NCBI GenBank assembly: GCA_023525715.1
Contig: CM042011.1
Coordinates: 59,551,354 to 59,615,353 of the forward strand
Direction of reading: 5' to 3'
From: Cichorium intybus
Taxonomy: Eukaryota > Streptophyta > Magnoliopsida > Asterales > Asteraceae
Length of the DNA stretch: 64,000 bases
A program made the translations under genes and the position numbers. The notes under the pieces are model-generated. The model saw only the letters and a list, made by a program, of their open reading frames with translations. It ran no database searches and had not been told where the DNA came from. This document shows, in pieces, positions 33,467-44,534 of this stretch (its first letter is position 1; every line of letters begins with the position of its first letter).

Positions 33467-34222
33467 TTTTGTATGTAGGAAAGTTGCTGGTTGCTGTTGT
33501 TTAAGATATGAAGAAGATGCAAATAAATTGCTGATGAAAATGAAGGGAGGGAGTTGGGGGTATTTAAAGGGAAAAGATGCGAGTAGTTAACTGACTTGGT
33601 GGTGCCTTTTCTCTAGTTTTATATTTTACAGTTTTACTTTACTGTGTAGACGCTGCTTTTGTTCCTGTCGTTTCTTTTCAACCAGGATATCAATTATTGT
33701 TTAACATGACTCATATAAACGGTCTCTACAATAATTTATATGAAAAATCACAACTTTATAATATTGAGTCAAAAGAATTTTATCTAATCGTTTTAACAGT
33801 ATATCTATAATACTATCTAGTTCAATGTCACTAGAAACTTTTTGAGTAAAAACTTTTTGTATAGAACTCAACCTTTAAATCTCTGAAATCTGTTCATAGG
33901 TTAACTACCGATGTGAATTGAATAAAGAAAATGCTAAGAATGAGGCTGCTTATTTACTTATATGTGAAAAATACATGAGATCCAGCTAGCAAATTATATA
34001 TCTCTCGCATTTTAGGTTTGTACATTGAAAATACAATTGCTTCAACAAACCAATTATTGCAAGCTATCACAATAACGAAAAGTAGTACCTACCCCATTTG
34101 TTAGGTTAAAGTTATAGGCGTGGAGGGGGAGAGGCAATTACTTAGCCATAGAGGTTTGGTTACCACTGCCCTCCACCACGTTTCAAGTGCCACGTCAATA
34201 TCAAACGACGTTATCCCAAGAA

Positions 34223-34402
34223 GCCTCTAAGATACCACCAGTTATAGTCGAGTGTGTTTAATTTGTACAAGTAATTTGTCACTAGATGAATATATAACGA
34301 GTATCTCGTCATCATGGTTTATACTTTATACCTATCTATAAATGACAATTTTTATGTGAATATTTTGATACGCTTGTCGTTTTAAGGGTAATTCAATGTA
34401 CG
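34223..34402. repeat. Short direct duplication flanking a Harbinger element
   Basis: TAAGATACC... to ...AATGTACG is repeated, with about 10% differences, at 35393-35565. Copy 1 of the segmental duplication has the sequence once. The left repeat replaces the Harbinger element's left terminus and joins its interior at ACGT (34400-34403). Confidence 0.75.
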
Positions 34403-34403
34403 T

Positions 34404-35392
34404 CAGCATCCAATCAGCATTTCTCTCTCCTCGTCTTATCCCCGGAAATGGTCACATTTCACTACCTCTCAATTTATCTCACTTTTTAATTTAAAAACTA
34501 TATTAAAAATAAAATAAAAACACAACAAATAATTTCATAAACTAAAACATAAAATACTTTTTCAAAATAAAATACTTCATTAAAAACCTAAAATACGATA
34601 AATTAAAACACAAAATACGTTAATTAAAATCCTAAATACTTCATGATTAAAAACCTAAAATACGATAAATTAAAACACAAACGATAATTAAAATCCTAGG
34701 TACGATATCCGTGAAATCGAGGTACATTTTTCAAGACATTCCACGCATCCATATGCGTGAAATCGTTGTCGTGCATCGTCCGATACTATTCCAACGTCTG
34801 GGAAAGGATCTGGTCGTCGGTGACCCCCTCGTGGCGGTTCGCCTTCATAACTTGTTCAAAGTTATACACTTTAAATGACAAATTCCTCCATTTGAAGCAA
34901 ATATGATCTTTACTCCTATATTCATTTACGTCCAAAATTGTGTGAAACGAATCCGCAACACATTGCCAGAAACCGTGAGCGTGACTCCTCACATCGGGGT
35001 CTTCAGTTTGGATGACCCAGGCCCTCGCTAACACTGCCTCTTCTTGTTGAATCCATTGTCGAGCACGGTTACCATTTCCCACAGCGTTTCCATTTCACAC
35101 ACACCGGCCATTTGAAAATGTGTGTGTATTGATGTGTATGTGAGAAATGTGTGTGTATTGATGTGTATGTGAGAAATGTGTGAGATGTGAAGATATATAT
35201 AGGGGTATTTGAAAATTTTAAAAAAAAATATAGAACTAGCGGTTTTCAAACGGTCAAATATTAAATACACAAACACGTCGCACGACGCCTAAAACTCGTG
35301 CGGGCTTCACAAAGTGCGACGTCGCGGGGGGCGGTGTTCACCGCGGGGCTCATGGTCGTCTGGTGGGGCTCGGGCTAGGACACCGGAGGGCC
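34404..35392 (-). mobile_element. PIF/Harbinger-type element lacking its left end
   Basis: The right end reads ...ACACCGGAGGGCC followed by TAA, a typical Harbinger terminus and target base triplet. The left terminus is missing. The element carries only an ORF1-like gene (SANT/Myb-like, minus) and no transposase. The right terminal 120 bp is GC-rich with a foldback GCGGTGTTCACCGC. Confidence 0.65.
34786..35109 (-). pseudogene. Harbinger ORF1 (Myb/SANT-like) pseudogene
   Basis: The minus-strand frame WIQQEEAVLARAWVIQTEDP, then FWQCVADSFH and ICFKWRNLSFKVYNFEQV, matches the trihelix/SANT-like ORF1 proteins that plant PIF/Harbinger elements encode beside the transposase. The likely natural start (MAGVCEMETL, about 35109) is in another frame, so one frameshift is present. 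The C-terminal NAM-associated-like half is missing. Confidence 0.6.
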
Positions 35393-35565
35393 TAAGATAC
35401 CACTAGTCACATATAGTCGAGTGTATTTAATTTCTACAAGTAATTTGTCACCAGTTATAACGAGTATCTCGTCATCATGGTTTATACCTATCTATAAATG
35501 ACAGTTTTTATGTGAATATTTTGATACGCTTATCGTTTTAAGGTAATTCAATGTACGTTTTTTCA
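35393..35565. repeat. Right copy of the Harbinger-flanking duplication
   Basis: This is the original flank of the element, beginning with the TAA target triplet. It corresponds to 34223-34402 and to 1548-1737 in copy 1. Confidence 0.75.
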
Positions 35566-35608
35566 TAGAATTTCTTTAGACAAACTACTTTCCACTTCGT
35601 AACTGTAA

Positions 35609-36946
35609 GGCTGGAGTGTGTGCCGGACGCGGGTCACCTGTGTTATGCCACATCATCGGGAAGGATGAGGCAAACGCCGCCCCCTCCCCCCTCGCGTTCT
35701 ACATGAGCTGCGTCCTCGGGACGCCTTCCCTTTCATGTGTGAAGACTGTGTCAATTTGAAAAAGCAAGTCGTTGGGAATCAAAAAACATTTTTTAAACAC
35801 TATATATATACATCTCATTTTCACACACATTACACATATTAGATCTTATTTTTACACACACAAACAAACATATTTTACATCCAAAAATGGATAACGATCC
35901 CAAGACTCGAAGGTTCCGTGGATGCAAGACGAAGAGGTGCAATTGGTCAAATCGTGGCTCGCTATTTTCTCGGATTCGGCAAAAGGAAATAGCCAAAGTT
36001 CCAAAGGATTGTGGGAACATATTTTACACCATTATCACGTGGCGATGGGTCGTAGGCCGTACCGTAACAACGACGGGATTACCGGGAAGTGGCGGAAACT
36101 TCGTCGTGATTGTACCAAGTTCAACGGAATATTCAACAATTTGGTCAACATTCGCCGAAGCGGCGAAAACAAATCCAACTTTTCAACATGACAATCGAAC
36201 AATACGCTCGAGTAGTTGGAAAACCGTTTACGCATTATAAAACTTGGGAGATGATGCGAAACGGTCCAAAATGGCTACTAACTCTCGATCCCCCCCCCCC
36301 CCGCTCGAGCTCGGGATCCAAACGTGGGAGGGTCCCGGATTCCAACGACGACCTTTCCGATGCTCGAGACGCGATCGACCTCGATGACGACACGGAATCG
36401 CAAAACGAGATTTCTCCGCCTACCCGTCCGATTGGTCGCGACCGAGCGAAACGAGCGGCCTCCATCTCGTCTTCGAAAGACGAAGTCGTCGAGAAGGTCG
36501 ACTCTCGTTGAACAATTCTACCGCCACAACGAAATTCAAGAAACGCAGTTGGATTTTACAGGTGATGAGCAAATCGGGGATCGAAGAAGACCTCGAAGCA
36601 ATCAAGGCGATGAGCGAAAAAATTCGCAAATAATATTTGAAGAAGTACTTTTTTTTTAATTTAGGAAATGTTTAAATTTTTTTAATGTTTTTTTAATTTA
36701 ATGTAATGTCGTTTTTTTAAATTTAATGTAATGTTGTTTAATTTAAATTTGAATATTATGGTTTTTAATTAATTTTTAATGTTTGATTTAATTACAGAAA
36801 ACGTAAATTAAAAATATGGCGTGGAAAATAAAACGGAAGTCATGCTGTTTTGCATTTCTGGGATGTGTCCTGGGGTTGTCCTGTGACATGGCACTGACGT
36901 GACGACTGTCTTGGAAAGTCCTGATAGTCTTGCACACCCCATAGCC
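35609..36946 (+). mobile_element. PIF/Harbinger-type element with ORF1 only (1338 bp)
   Basis: Inverted ends GGCTGGAGTGTGTG (left) and CACACCCCATAGCC (right) are flanked by TAA at 35606-35608 and 36947-36949. The paralogous site at 1777-1790 has a single TAA and no insert, proving an insertion. The only gene remnant is an ORF1-like protein; no transposase is present. A C13 run lies at 36290-36302. Confidence 0.85.
35887..36630 (+). pseudogene. Harbinger ORF1 (SANT/NAM-associated-like) pseudogene
   Basis: Three consecutive frames carry one protein. The start MDNDPKTRRFRGCKTKR is at 35887. The domain EVQLVKSWLAIFSDSAKG ... LWEHILHHYHVAMG ... GKWRKLRRDCTKFNGIF lies at 35930-36165. The segment YARVVGKPFTHYKTWEMM, then GPKWLLTL, covers 36187-36285, with a serine/acidic linker after it. 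A last frame carries LVEQFYRHNEIQETQLDF and then EEDLEAIKAMSEKIRK (to about 36630). This order matches plant ORF1 proteins with a Myb/SANT-like N-terminus and a NAM-associated C-terminus. At least three frameshifts make it non-functional. Confidence 0.65.
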
Positions 36947-37621
36947 TAAAGTTTGTTCAATAGGTACCAAGAAGGCAATGAATTCCCTTTGTTCCACTCT
37001 ATCTTTTTATGGCCCGAAAAGAGAATTTTACTTTCTTTAAACACTCCTATATTTTCACCATACGATCTCTTTTTCTTCTCTCATTTTCAGAAACATGGTT
37101 AAATTCATGTAGCCGTGGACCAAAATGTAAAAAGTTAAGACAACCAAAATATTTATTTCGGGAAAACATGCAATGCATGTAGGAGGGTGCGGACACAAGT
37201 TCCGGCAAACCAGAACACTTTTTTTTTTCGTGCATGATAATACCTAATTAAGAAAAAAGTCGTCTGTAGGTTGTGACCAAGATGGGTTTAGTTGCTTTTT
37301 GCAAGATGGCGTTTCTTCTTCACTAATTGTACTTGGTTTTTGCTTTTTTAATTAAAGACCGATTCCTCGTTTGCTTTATGGTTTCGTGCACAAAGTCATG
37401 TGCCGTATACTGATTATTGATTGATGAGGGTACATGAACTTACACGTGCTTTTGGGAAGGTTGGTATGAATCGTTGTAGAATAAAGTATTCAAGTACCCA
37501 AGAACTTTTGATAATATCATAATAAGATATTTTTCTTTCTCCGATTGAAATTCATATATAGTACATAGACTGAAATCATTTTCTATAAAAACTTTGTTCT
37601 CATTTCCCACATTACATTCGT

Positions 37622-38164
37622 TGTTAGAAATGGGGATGAACAATGGCTTGGATCTCTGAAAATCGTGTAAGAATCACTTTCAAATCAAAGTATTTTGACG
37701 GTACAATCAAATCATTGATTGGATAAGATTCAGAGTGAATTCTAGACCAGAGAATGAGAGAAAGATAATGTATTCGTATCCAGAAAAATGACCAAAACGG
37801 CTATAAAACCTGTCAAAAAACTGTCACTGGGCGCGTTACACGACCCGTGTAATCTTGACACGGGTCATGTAATGCCTTACATGGCCCGTGTAATTCTGAC
37901 ACGGGTCGTGTAATGCCTCAAATTTGCTTCTGTCAAAATGCAGAAACTTACACGGGTCGTGTAATTTTGACACGGGTCGTGTCAGACTAATTTTTGGAAA
38001 ATTGAATTTCTAACTGACAGTTTACTTTGTAACTTGATCAAATTCAAACAAGTGTGTACTCCACACCTTCCTTACTTGTTTAATGTTTGTCAAGATCACA
38101 TTCGGTCAACAAAATTAATCCATTACACTTAAATACATATTTGTAATTTTACAAATCACCAACA
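37622..38164 (-). repeat. Copia LTR, left (3' LTR of the minus element)
   Basis: A 543-bp LTR carrying alternating inverted modules of TTACACGGCCCGTGTAA type and ACACGGGTCGTGTAAT (about 37838-37990). Confidence 0.93.
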
Positions 38165-38179
38165 AACCTCCCCCATTTA
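38165..38179 (-). promoter_or_regulatory. Copia polypurine tract
   Basis: The minus strand reads AAATGGGGGAGGTTT immediately before the 3' LTR. Confidence 0.85.
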
Positions 38180-38698
38180 AGTGTAATCTTGATTAACTTA
38201 AACAAAACATAACTATACAAAACTGATGCATAAATGAAATATCGTGACGATTGAATTTCACATTAGTGTATTACACATTCCAAATATTCGAATATCAGGG
38301 TGTCTCTAAGGATTGAACCCTTTCTATTCATAGTGAATACATGAAGATAATAATACGCACCAGTTTACATTCTCATAAGTTCTAACTTGACACTATATTT
38401 TACTAGCTTGTGTCCTATCCTTCAATAAGCATAACAAAGCTAAGTCACAAGCTTCTTGAAGCAGCTAAACTTCATGCTTATATAGGTAGTTTTTTTATTC
38501 TTGCACCTGCATATGCAATTTTTCAAAGAACTATTTAGAAAATAAATTTCAACCTCCTTCACTTGCAGTACTGAACACATACCTTGGGATGATATAAACA
38601 ATAATGTGTTCCAATCTTCAAATATTAAGCTTTCCACATTGAATTCAGCATCTAATGTTCAATTAGATGAGAATTGGGTATCTCAATATCAAAGATTT

Positions 38699-39106
38699 TT
38701 AGGTGGACTTCAAACCCATCCCTATAGCCGCCTTGTGCACAAGATCTCTCACTTACCCTTTGGTTAGATGATCGGCTAAATTTAACTGAGTCCTTATAAA
38801 CTCCACAGATATCACACCATTCGTTATGAGTTCACGAATCATACTATGTCTAACATCTAAATGTCTAGACTTCCCATTATACACTTGACTATAAACCTTA
38901 GCCAAAGTTGCAGCACTATCACACCTGATAGAAATGGTAGATATCGGTTTAGGCCATAATGGAATTTCATAAATCAAATTCCTTAGCCACTCTGCTTCTT
39001 TTCCAGCAGCAGCCAATGCTATGAATTCAGATTCCATGGTTGAACTTGTAATACAAGTCTGTTTCTTGGATGCCCAAGAAATTGCACCTCCTCCCAGAAG
39101 AAATAC
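38699..39106 (-). pseudogene. Copia RNase H, C-terminal part after premature stops
   Basis: This is the same frame as the main ORF. It continues from the TGA at 39107-39109 with VFLLGGGAISWASKKQTC and MESEFIALAAAGKEAEWLRN, through DHLTKG. A second stop, TAA, lies at 38750-38752, then VRDLVHKAAIGMGLKST and the natural stop at 38699. The first stop falls where the family usually has an aromatic residue after STSG. Both are single-codon changes in an otherwise continuous frame. Confidence 0.85.
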
Positions 39107-42100
39107 TCAACCACTTGTAGAGGAGTGATCCTCCAAATTGTTAATCCAACTAGCATCTGAATAACCTTCTAAAATCGAAGGATATCCAATGTATGTCAAA
39201 CCATAATCCATGGTTCCTTTCAAATACTTGAATACTCTACTCAAGGCTTGCCAATGATGTGAACTAGGATTGCTAGTATACCTACTAAGCTTTCCTACAG
39301 CATAAGCAATATCAGGCCTAGTGCTAATCATGGCATACATAAGACAACCAATAGCCCTTGAGTATTCTAGTTGAGACACAGGAGATCCTTTATTAGGTAG
39401 AAGCCTAAGACTAGGATCTATAGGAGTACTAACTGGAGAACAATTTTCAAAGTTGAACTTTTTCAATATCTTCTCAATATAATGAGATTGAGTGATTGAA
39501 ATACCATTGTTTCCACGTTTGATTCTTATACCAAGAATCACATCCACCTCCCCCATGTCTTTCATGTCAAAACTAGATGATAAGAATTTATTGGTTTTGT
39601 CAACTTCATCTTGGCTAGTACCAAAAATCAACATATCATCTACATATCGACAAATTATAACTCCTTTTCCAGAAGTATCAAATTTGCTATATACACAATT
39701 GTCAGCTTGGTTTAATGCAAAACCATTAGACAAGATCACATCATCAAATTTTTGATGCCATTGTTTTGGTGCTTGTTTCAAACCATATAATGATTTCTTT
39801 AACTTGCAAACCTTGTTTTCATGTCCAGGCATCACAAACCCTTCAGGTTGTTTCATGTAAATCTCCTCATCTAATTCACCATTCAAGAATGCAGTTTTCA
39901 CATACATTTGATGAATTACAAGATTATGTATTGCTGCAAGAGCCAACAATAATCTAATAGTAGATATTCTAGCCACAGGAGCATAAGTATCAAAGAAGTC
40001 AATACCTTCTTTTTGCCTAAAGCCTTGGATAACCAATCTGGCTTTATACTTATCTATTGTGCCATCCACTTTCATTTTCCTTTTGAGGATCCATTTACAT
40101 CCTAATGCCTTGCATCCAGGAGGTAAATCAGCCAATACCCAAGTATTGTTATACATGATAGAATCTATTTCATCCTGAATAGCTTCTTTCCAGAAATGAA
40201 CATCTCTTGAAGCCATAGCTTCACTAAATGTCTTTGGATCCTCCTCAATAATATAACAATATTGATGTTCAGAGATGGTCTCATCTCTTGTTCCTTCAAC
40301 TAAATAAAGTTGAAAATCAGATCCAAAATACTTAGCTTTTCTTGTCCTAGTACTCCTCCTAGGTTCAGGTACAGAACTTGTACAAGCAGAGACATTTTCT
40401 CCTTGAGTTGTGTTCTTGCTAGAAGATTGCTGAATCAAGTCCCTTGGTCTAGGTATAGAAGTAAATCTCTCTTCATCAAAGATAGCATCTCTTGACTCTA
40501 TAATAGTGTTCACAGACACCGAGTCATTAGATTCTATAACATAGAATCTATATGCCTTGGATTGCTCAGCATACCCAATGAAGATACAATATATACCCTT
40601 TTCTCCCAAGTTTTTCCTTTTTGGTTTAGTGAGTCTTACAACAGCTCTACAACCCCAAACCTTGAGATAACTCAAATTTGGCACCTTTTTATGCCAAAGT
40701 TCATAAGGACTAGCCTTACTCTTTTTGTTTGGAGTTCGGTTCAAAATATAACAGGCTGTTAACATAGCCTCACCCCAAAATCCTTCACTAAGACCAGAAT
40801 AGGACAACATGGAATTAACCATTTCCTTCAAGGTCCTATTCTTCCTTTCAGCTACACCATTTTGTTGTGGTGTATAAGGAGTAGTGGTTTGGTGTATTAT
40901 TCCGGTAGATTCAAAATAAACCGGATCATAATATTCACCACCCCTATCCGTACACAAAACCTTTATTAACTCATTCTTATGTAGCTCTACTTGTTGTTTA
41001 TAAATTTTAAATTTATCAAGAGCTTCATCCTTAGAATGCAACAAATAGACATAACAATATCTAGATGCATCATCAATAAAAGTAACAACATACTTTTTGT
41101 TTCCTAGGGAAGGTGTTGCATGGAAATCACACAAGTCACTATCTATGAGTTCCAACACCTTGCTTTCCCTAACAACATCTTTGAAAGGTTGTCTAGTGAT
41201 TTTAGTCAACATACAAGTTTTACATTTCTCAATATTCATATCAAAAGCAGGAATCATACTCATTTTGGACATGTCTTTTAATCTCTTGTAATGAATATGT
41301 CCTAGTCTAGCATGCCATAATTGTGATTTATTCAAACTATTGCTAGTACTAGTTGAAGCCATACAAATCGAATTATCATAAGAAGGATAATTAAGATTAA
41401 GCCTAATCATACCATTACATACATATCCAAATCCCACAAAAGTACCATGTCTTGACAAGATATACTTGTCACTTTCTAATACTTGTTTATAACCACACTT
41501 ACTTAATACAATTTCAGATAAGAGGTTCTTTCGAATCCCCGGTACATACAATGCATTGTCTAAAGATAAACATTTTCCAGAAGTAAAGTTAAGTAAAACA
41601 GATCCTAGTCCCTTGATTGGTTCGGTAGCAACATTCCCCATCTTTACAACAGGTCCATCTTCAATTGGTTGATAGTCTTTAAACCAACGAAGATCCTTGC
41701 AAACATGACTTGTTGCACCCAAATCAACCCACCATGCAACATCATCATCCTGCACATAGAATGCTTCAGAAATCACAGAAACATAATTCTGCACATATTT
41801 AAGATTTTGAGTAAAATCATATTTCTGACCTTGTTGCTTGTCCGGATCCTTAGATCCACTTGGACCCACATCCTTGTCCTTGTTCACCTTACGGAGGCGA
41901 CAATCTTTCTTGAGATGACCCGGTTTCTTACAACCCCAACAAACCAACTTAGCCTTTTTGTTTGAAGACTTGTCATCTTTCCCTTTAAACTTCCTTTTAC
42001 CTTTAAACTTATTAGAATTCTTAGATCCCTCTCCTTCCACCATGTTCACAGAAGAAGAACCAATTTGGTTCTTGCCTTTAGGATTGTTATCGAGTTCTTG

Positions 42101-42706
42101 AGTCTTTAAAGACTCCTCAATCCGTAAATGGCTTCCAAGTTGAACCAAAGTCAACTCTTCCTTCTTGTGTTTTAAAGTGTGTTTAAAATCTTTCCAGGAT
42201 AGGGGCAATTTGTCAATTATGACAGCCACAGAAATGGCTTCATCCATCTTCAAATTGTGTTGAGCAAATTGTCCCAAAATCCTTAACATTTCATGGTATT
42301 GTTCCATCACAGGCCTGGAATCAATCATTTTGTATCCCATGAAATTGCTTACAAGAAACTTCTTACTAGAAGCATCTTCAGCTATGTACTTGGATTCCAA
42401 CGAATCCCATAGTTCTTTTGCGGATTCAACATTTTGATAAACATCAAACAGAGAATCAGACATACCATTGAGAATGTGACCACGACATATGTAATCATCG
42501 TTCTCCCACTTTGATCTCTTTCTTGTTGCCTCCAGGGGTTCATCTTCAACAACTTCAGGCATGGGAGTACTTAGAACATACACCACTTTCAGGGTTGTGA
42601 GAAGAAAGTGCATCTTCTTTTGCCATCTCCGGAAGTCTTGGCCTTCAAACTTGGTTAACTTGTCAAATTTGCTTGTCATATCTTTCACAGAAGTTTCATT
42701 TGCCAT
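39107..42706 (-). CDS. Copia gag-protease-integrase-RT polyprotein (1199 residues)
   Basis: Start MANETSVKDMTSKFDKLTKF lies 24 nt inside the element. Gag covers residues about 1-250, with a zinc knuckle CWGCKKPGHLKKDC near 255. The protease region reads WWVDLGATSHVCKD near 325, where the usual DSG is DLG, a change likely to abolish activity. GAG-pre-integrase follows with LWHARLGHIHYKRLKDM. The integrase core has SDLCDF, CTDRGGEYYDP and TPQQNGVAERKNRTLKEM. The RT has VDGTIDKYKARLVIQGF and the catalytic YVDDMLIFG near 1020, then SLYGLKQAPKQWHQKF. TRPDIAYAVGKLSRYTSNPS and YSDASWINN lead into RNase H, where TGA ends the frame. The integrase and RT motifs look intact. Confidence 0.93.
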   Translation of the reverse strand: MANETSVKDMTSKFDKLTKFEGQDFRRWQKKMHFLLTTLKVVYVLSTPMPEVVEDEPLEATRKRSKWENDDYICRGHILNGMSDSLFDVYQNVESAKELWDSLESKYIAEDASSKKFLVSNFMGYKMIDSRPVMEQYHEMLRILGQFAQHNLKMDEAISVAVIIDKLPLSWKDFKHTLKHKKEELTLVQLGSHLRIEESLKTQELDNNPKGKNQIGSSSVNMVEGEGSKNSNKFKGKRKFKGKDDKSSNKKAKLVCWGCKKPGHLKKDCRLRKVNKDKDVGPSGSKDPDKQQGQKYDFTQNLKYVQNYVSVISEAFYVQDDDVAWWVDLGATSHVCKDLRWFKDYQPIEDGPVVKMGNVATEPIKGLGSVLLNFTSGKCLSLDNALYVPGIRKNLLSEIVLSKCGYKQVLESDKYILSRHGTFVGFGYVCNGMIRLNLNYPSYDNSICMASTSTSNSLNKSQLWHARLGHIHYKRLKDMSKMSMIPAFDMNIEKCKTCMLTKITRQPFKDVVRESKVLELIDSDLCDFHATPSLGNKKYVVTFIDDASRYCYVYLLHSKDEALDKFKIYKQQVELHKNELIKVLCTDRGGEYYDPVYFESTGIIHQTTTPYTPQQNGVAERKNRTLKEMVNSMLSYSGLSEGFWGEAMLTACYILNRTPNKKSKASPYELWHKKVPNLSYLKVWGCRAVVRLTKPKRKNLGEKGIYCIFIGYAEQSKAYRFYVIESNDSVSVNTIIESRDAIFDEERFTSIPRPRDLIQQSSSKNTTQGENVSACTSSVPEPRRSTRTRKAKYFGSDFQLYLVEGTRDETISEHQYCYIIEEDPKTFSEAMASRDVHFWKEAIQDEIDSIMYNNTWVLADLPPGCKALGCKWILKRKMKVDGTIDKYKARLVIQGFRQKEGIDFFDTYAPVARISTIRLLLALAAIHNLVIHQMYVKTAFLNGELDEEIYMKQPEGFVMPGHENKVCKLKKSLYGLKQAPKQWHQKFDDVILSNGFALNQADNCVYSKFDTSGKGVIICRYVDDMLIFGTSQDEVDKTNKFLSSSFDMKDMGEVDVILGIRIKRGNNGISITQSHYIEKILKKFNFENCSPVSTPIDPSLRLLPNKGSPVSQLEYSRAIGCLMYAMISTRPDIAYAVGKLSRYTSNPSSHHWQALSRVFKYLKGTMDYGLTYIGYPSILEGYSDASWINNLEDHSSTSG

Positions 42707-42730
42707 TGTTGCAGAAATTACTTTGATTTT

Positions 42731-43273
42731 TGTTAGAAATGGGGATGAACAATGGCTTGGATCTCTGAAAATCGTGTAAGAATCACTTTCAAATCAAAGT
42801 ATTTTGATGGTACAATCAAATCTTTGATTGGATAAGATTCAGAGTGAATTCTAGACCAGAGAATGAGAGAAAGATAATGTTTTCGTACCCAGAAAAATGA
42901 CCAAAACGGCTATAAAACCTGTCAAAAAACTGTCACTGGGCGCGTTACACGGCCCGTGTAATCTTGACACGGGTCGTGTAATGCCTTACACGGCCCGTGT
43001 AATTCTGACACGGGTCGTGTAATGCCTCAAACTTGTTTCTGTCAAAATACAGAAACTTACACGGGTCGTGTAATTTTGACACGGGTCGTGTCAGACTAAT
43101 TTTTGGAAAATTAAATTTCTAACTGACAGTTTACTTTGTAACTTGATCAAATTCAAACAAGTGTGTACTCCACACATTCCTTACTTGTTTAATGTTTGTC
43201 AAGATCATATTCGGTCAACAAAATTAATCTATTACACTTAAATACATATTGGTAATTTTACAAATCACCAACA
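42731..43273 (-). repeat. Copia LTR, right (5' LTR of the minus element)
   Basis: A 543-bp partner of 37622-38164. The adjoining 24 internal bases (42707-42730) contain no initiator-Met primer site. Confidence 0.93.
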
Positions 43274-44140
43274 TTCGTTACGGAATAACATTGCTATTTG
43301 GTTTCGTATTGGGTATGCATGCCTACAATTATACTTCTTTTTTCAAAGAAAAGTATATAATTCCATTTTTGTCTTAAACTACTTATAACAACATCCACAC
43401 AATGCATTCACTCTTTCAAAATTAATTTAACTTAGATGGTTTGATAATTTGATATTTTGGTTTATTTTATTAGTTCAGATCTAGACTGCCATTAGAAGGT
43501 ACGGGAGGTACGACCGTATAAAGCCCCGAAAAAAATAGGACCCCGATTTTAGCAAACTTATCTAATAATATACAATATATGTTATGTTACGTAAATATTT
43601 GAAGAAAACTTCCTTTGTTTAAATGGCTAAGAGAGGTTTTTTTTTTTCTCACGCCTTCCCTTTCTTTTTTTCGGTTAACGTCAAGTTCAATTGCAATTTG
43701 TACAGTAGTACAGAATAGCACTTTATTAGCCAATTGCCATTAATGTAGCCCATTAAAAACGATAGTATACTAAGCCCATTATTTCAAATCATCTTTTGAT
43801 CGTGAACGCAAGCAATTTTTTATGTTAATTTGTGATCGAGAACCCCTAGTTTCACATTGACGTGATCGGCAACATTAATTCGGGCAATCGGCAACTCACA
43901 ATTTGAATTTAAAATAACAAGCGTTAGTAATTAAAATTCACAGTTATGTTTATTTTTTTATTCCAATTCACAGTTAAGTAAAATTAATAGTTATTTTCCT
44001 AATTTGTTTTAGTCCAATAAGATTTTTGTTCGAGTCTAATCAGATTATTGTTTGAGATTATATGATTCTCTCACTTTCACAATTCAAACTATTGATAGAT
44101 GTTAATGTTATATCATTATTATATATGATTTTTAGAAATT

Positions 44141-44530
44141 ATGTCACCTGAGCCTCTATTTGATAGTGAAAAACATAACAAAAAGGAATAAAATTTAAGA
44201 AAGTCTCAAAGTGGGGGCTATACATAAGTTTATCCAAAAAAAAAAATGAGAGTATCTTCTCAGAGTCAAAGAAGTGATGATGTTGATGTTGATAATGAGG
44301 GTGTTGATGGATATCAAATTGATGAGGTTCAAGTTGATATTGCTAATGTTGATGAAGAGCATGTTAATGACGGTAATGATTATGGTGATTTCATTAAAGA
44401 TGTTAATGTTGCTGTTAACGGTGATGATGTTGCTGGAGATCAAACTGTGAAACTGGTGATATCCATGTTGTATTTGATCTAAGAGCTAAGGAGAGGGACA
44501 TGATTAAAAGTTTGGTAGAGAAATGACTTA
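44141..44530 (+). pseudogene. Decayed hAT-related zinc-finger MYM1-like gene, copy 2
   Basis: ATGTCACCTGAGCC opens the same frame as at 3656 (MSPEPLFDSEKHNKK). It is broken within 20 codons. An acidic stretch in a shifted frame (44246-44482) contains GVDGYQIDEVQVDIANVDEE and DDVAGDQT. Copy 2 shows the uninterrupted version of the hAT MITE target. It ends just before the gypsy LTR at 44535. Confidence 0.45.
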
Positions 44531-44534
44531 AATG

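Larger units (their letters stand above)
37622..43273 (-). mobile_element. Ty1/copia element, nearly intact (minus strand)
   Basis: Two 543-bp LTRs (37622-38164 and 42731-43273) start TGTTAGAAAT and end ACCAACA. TTCGT duplications flank them at 37617-37621 and 43274-43278. The LTRs differ at about 15 positions by eye (about 2.8%; roughly 1 My at 1.3e-8). One continuous gag-pol frame is interrupted only by two nonsense codons. It sits in segmental duplication copy 2; copy 1 has the empty site at about 2432. Confidence 0.95.
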
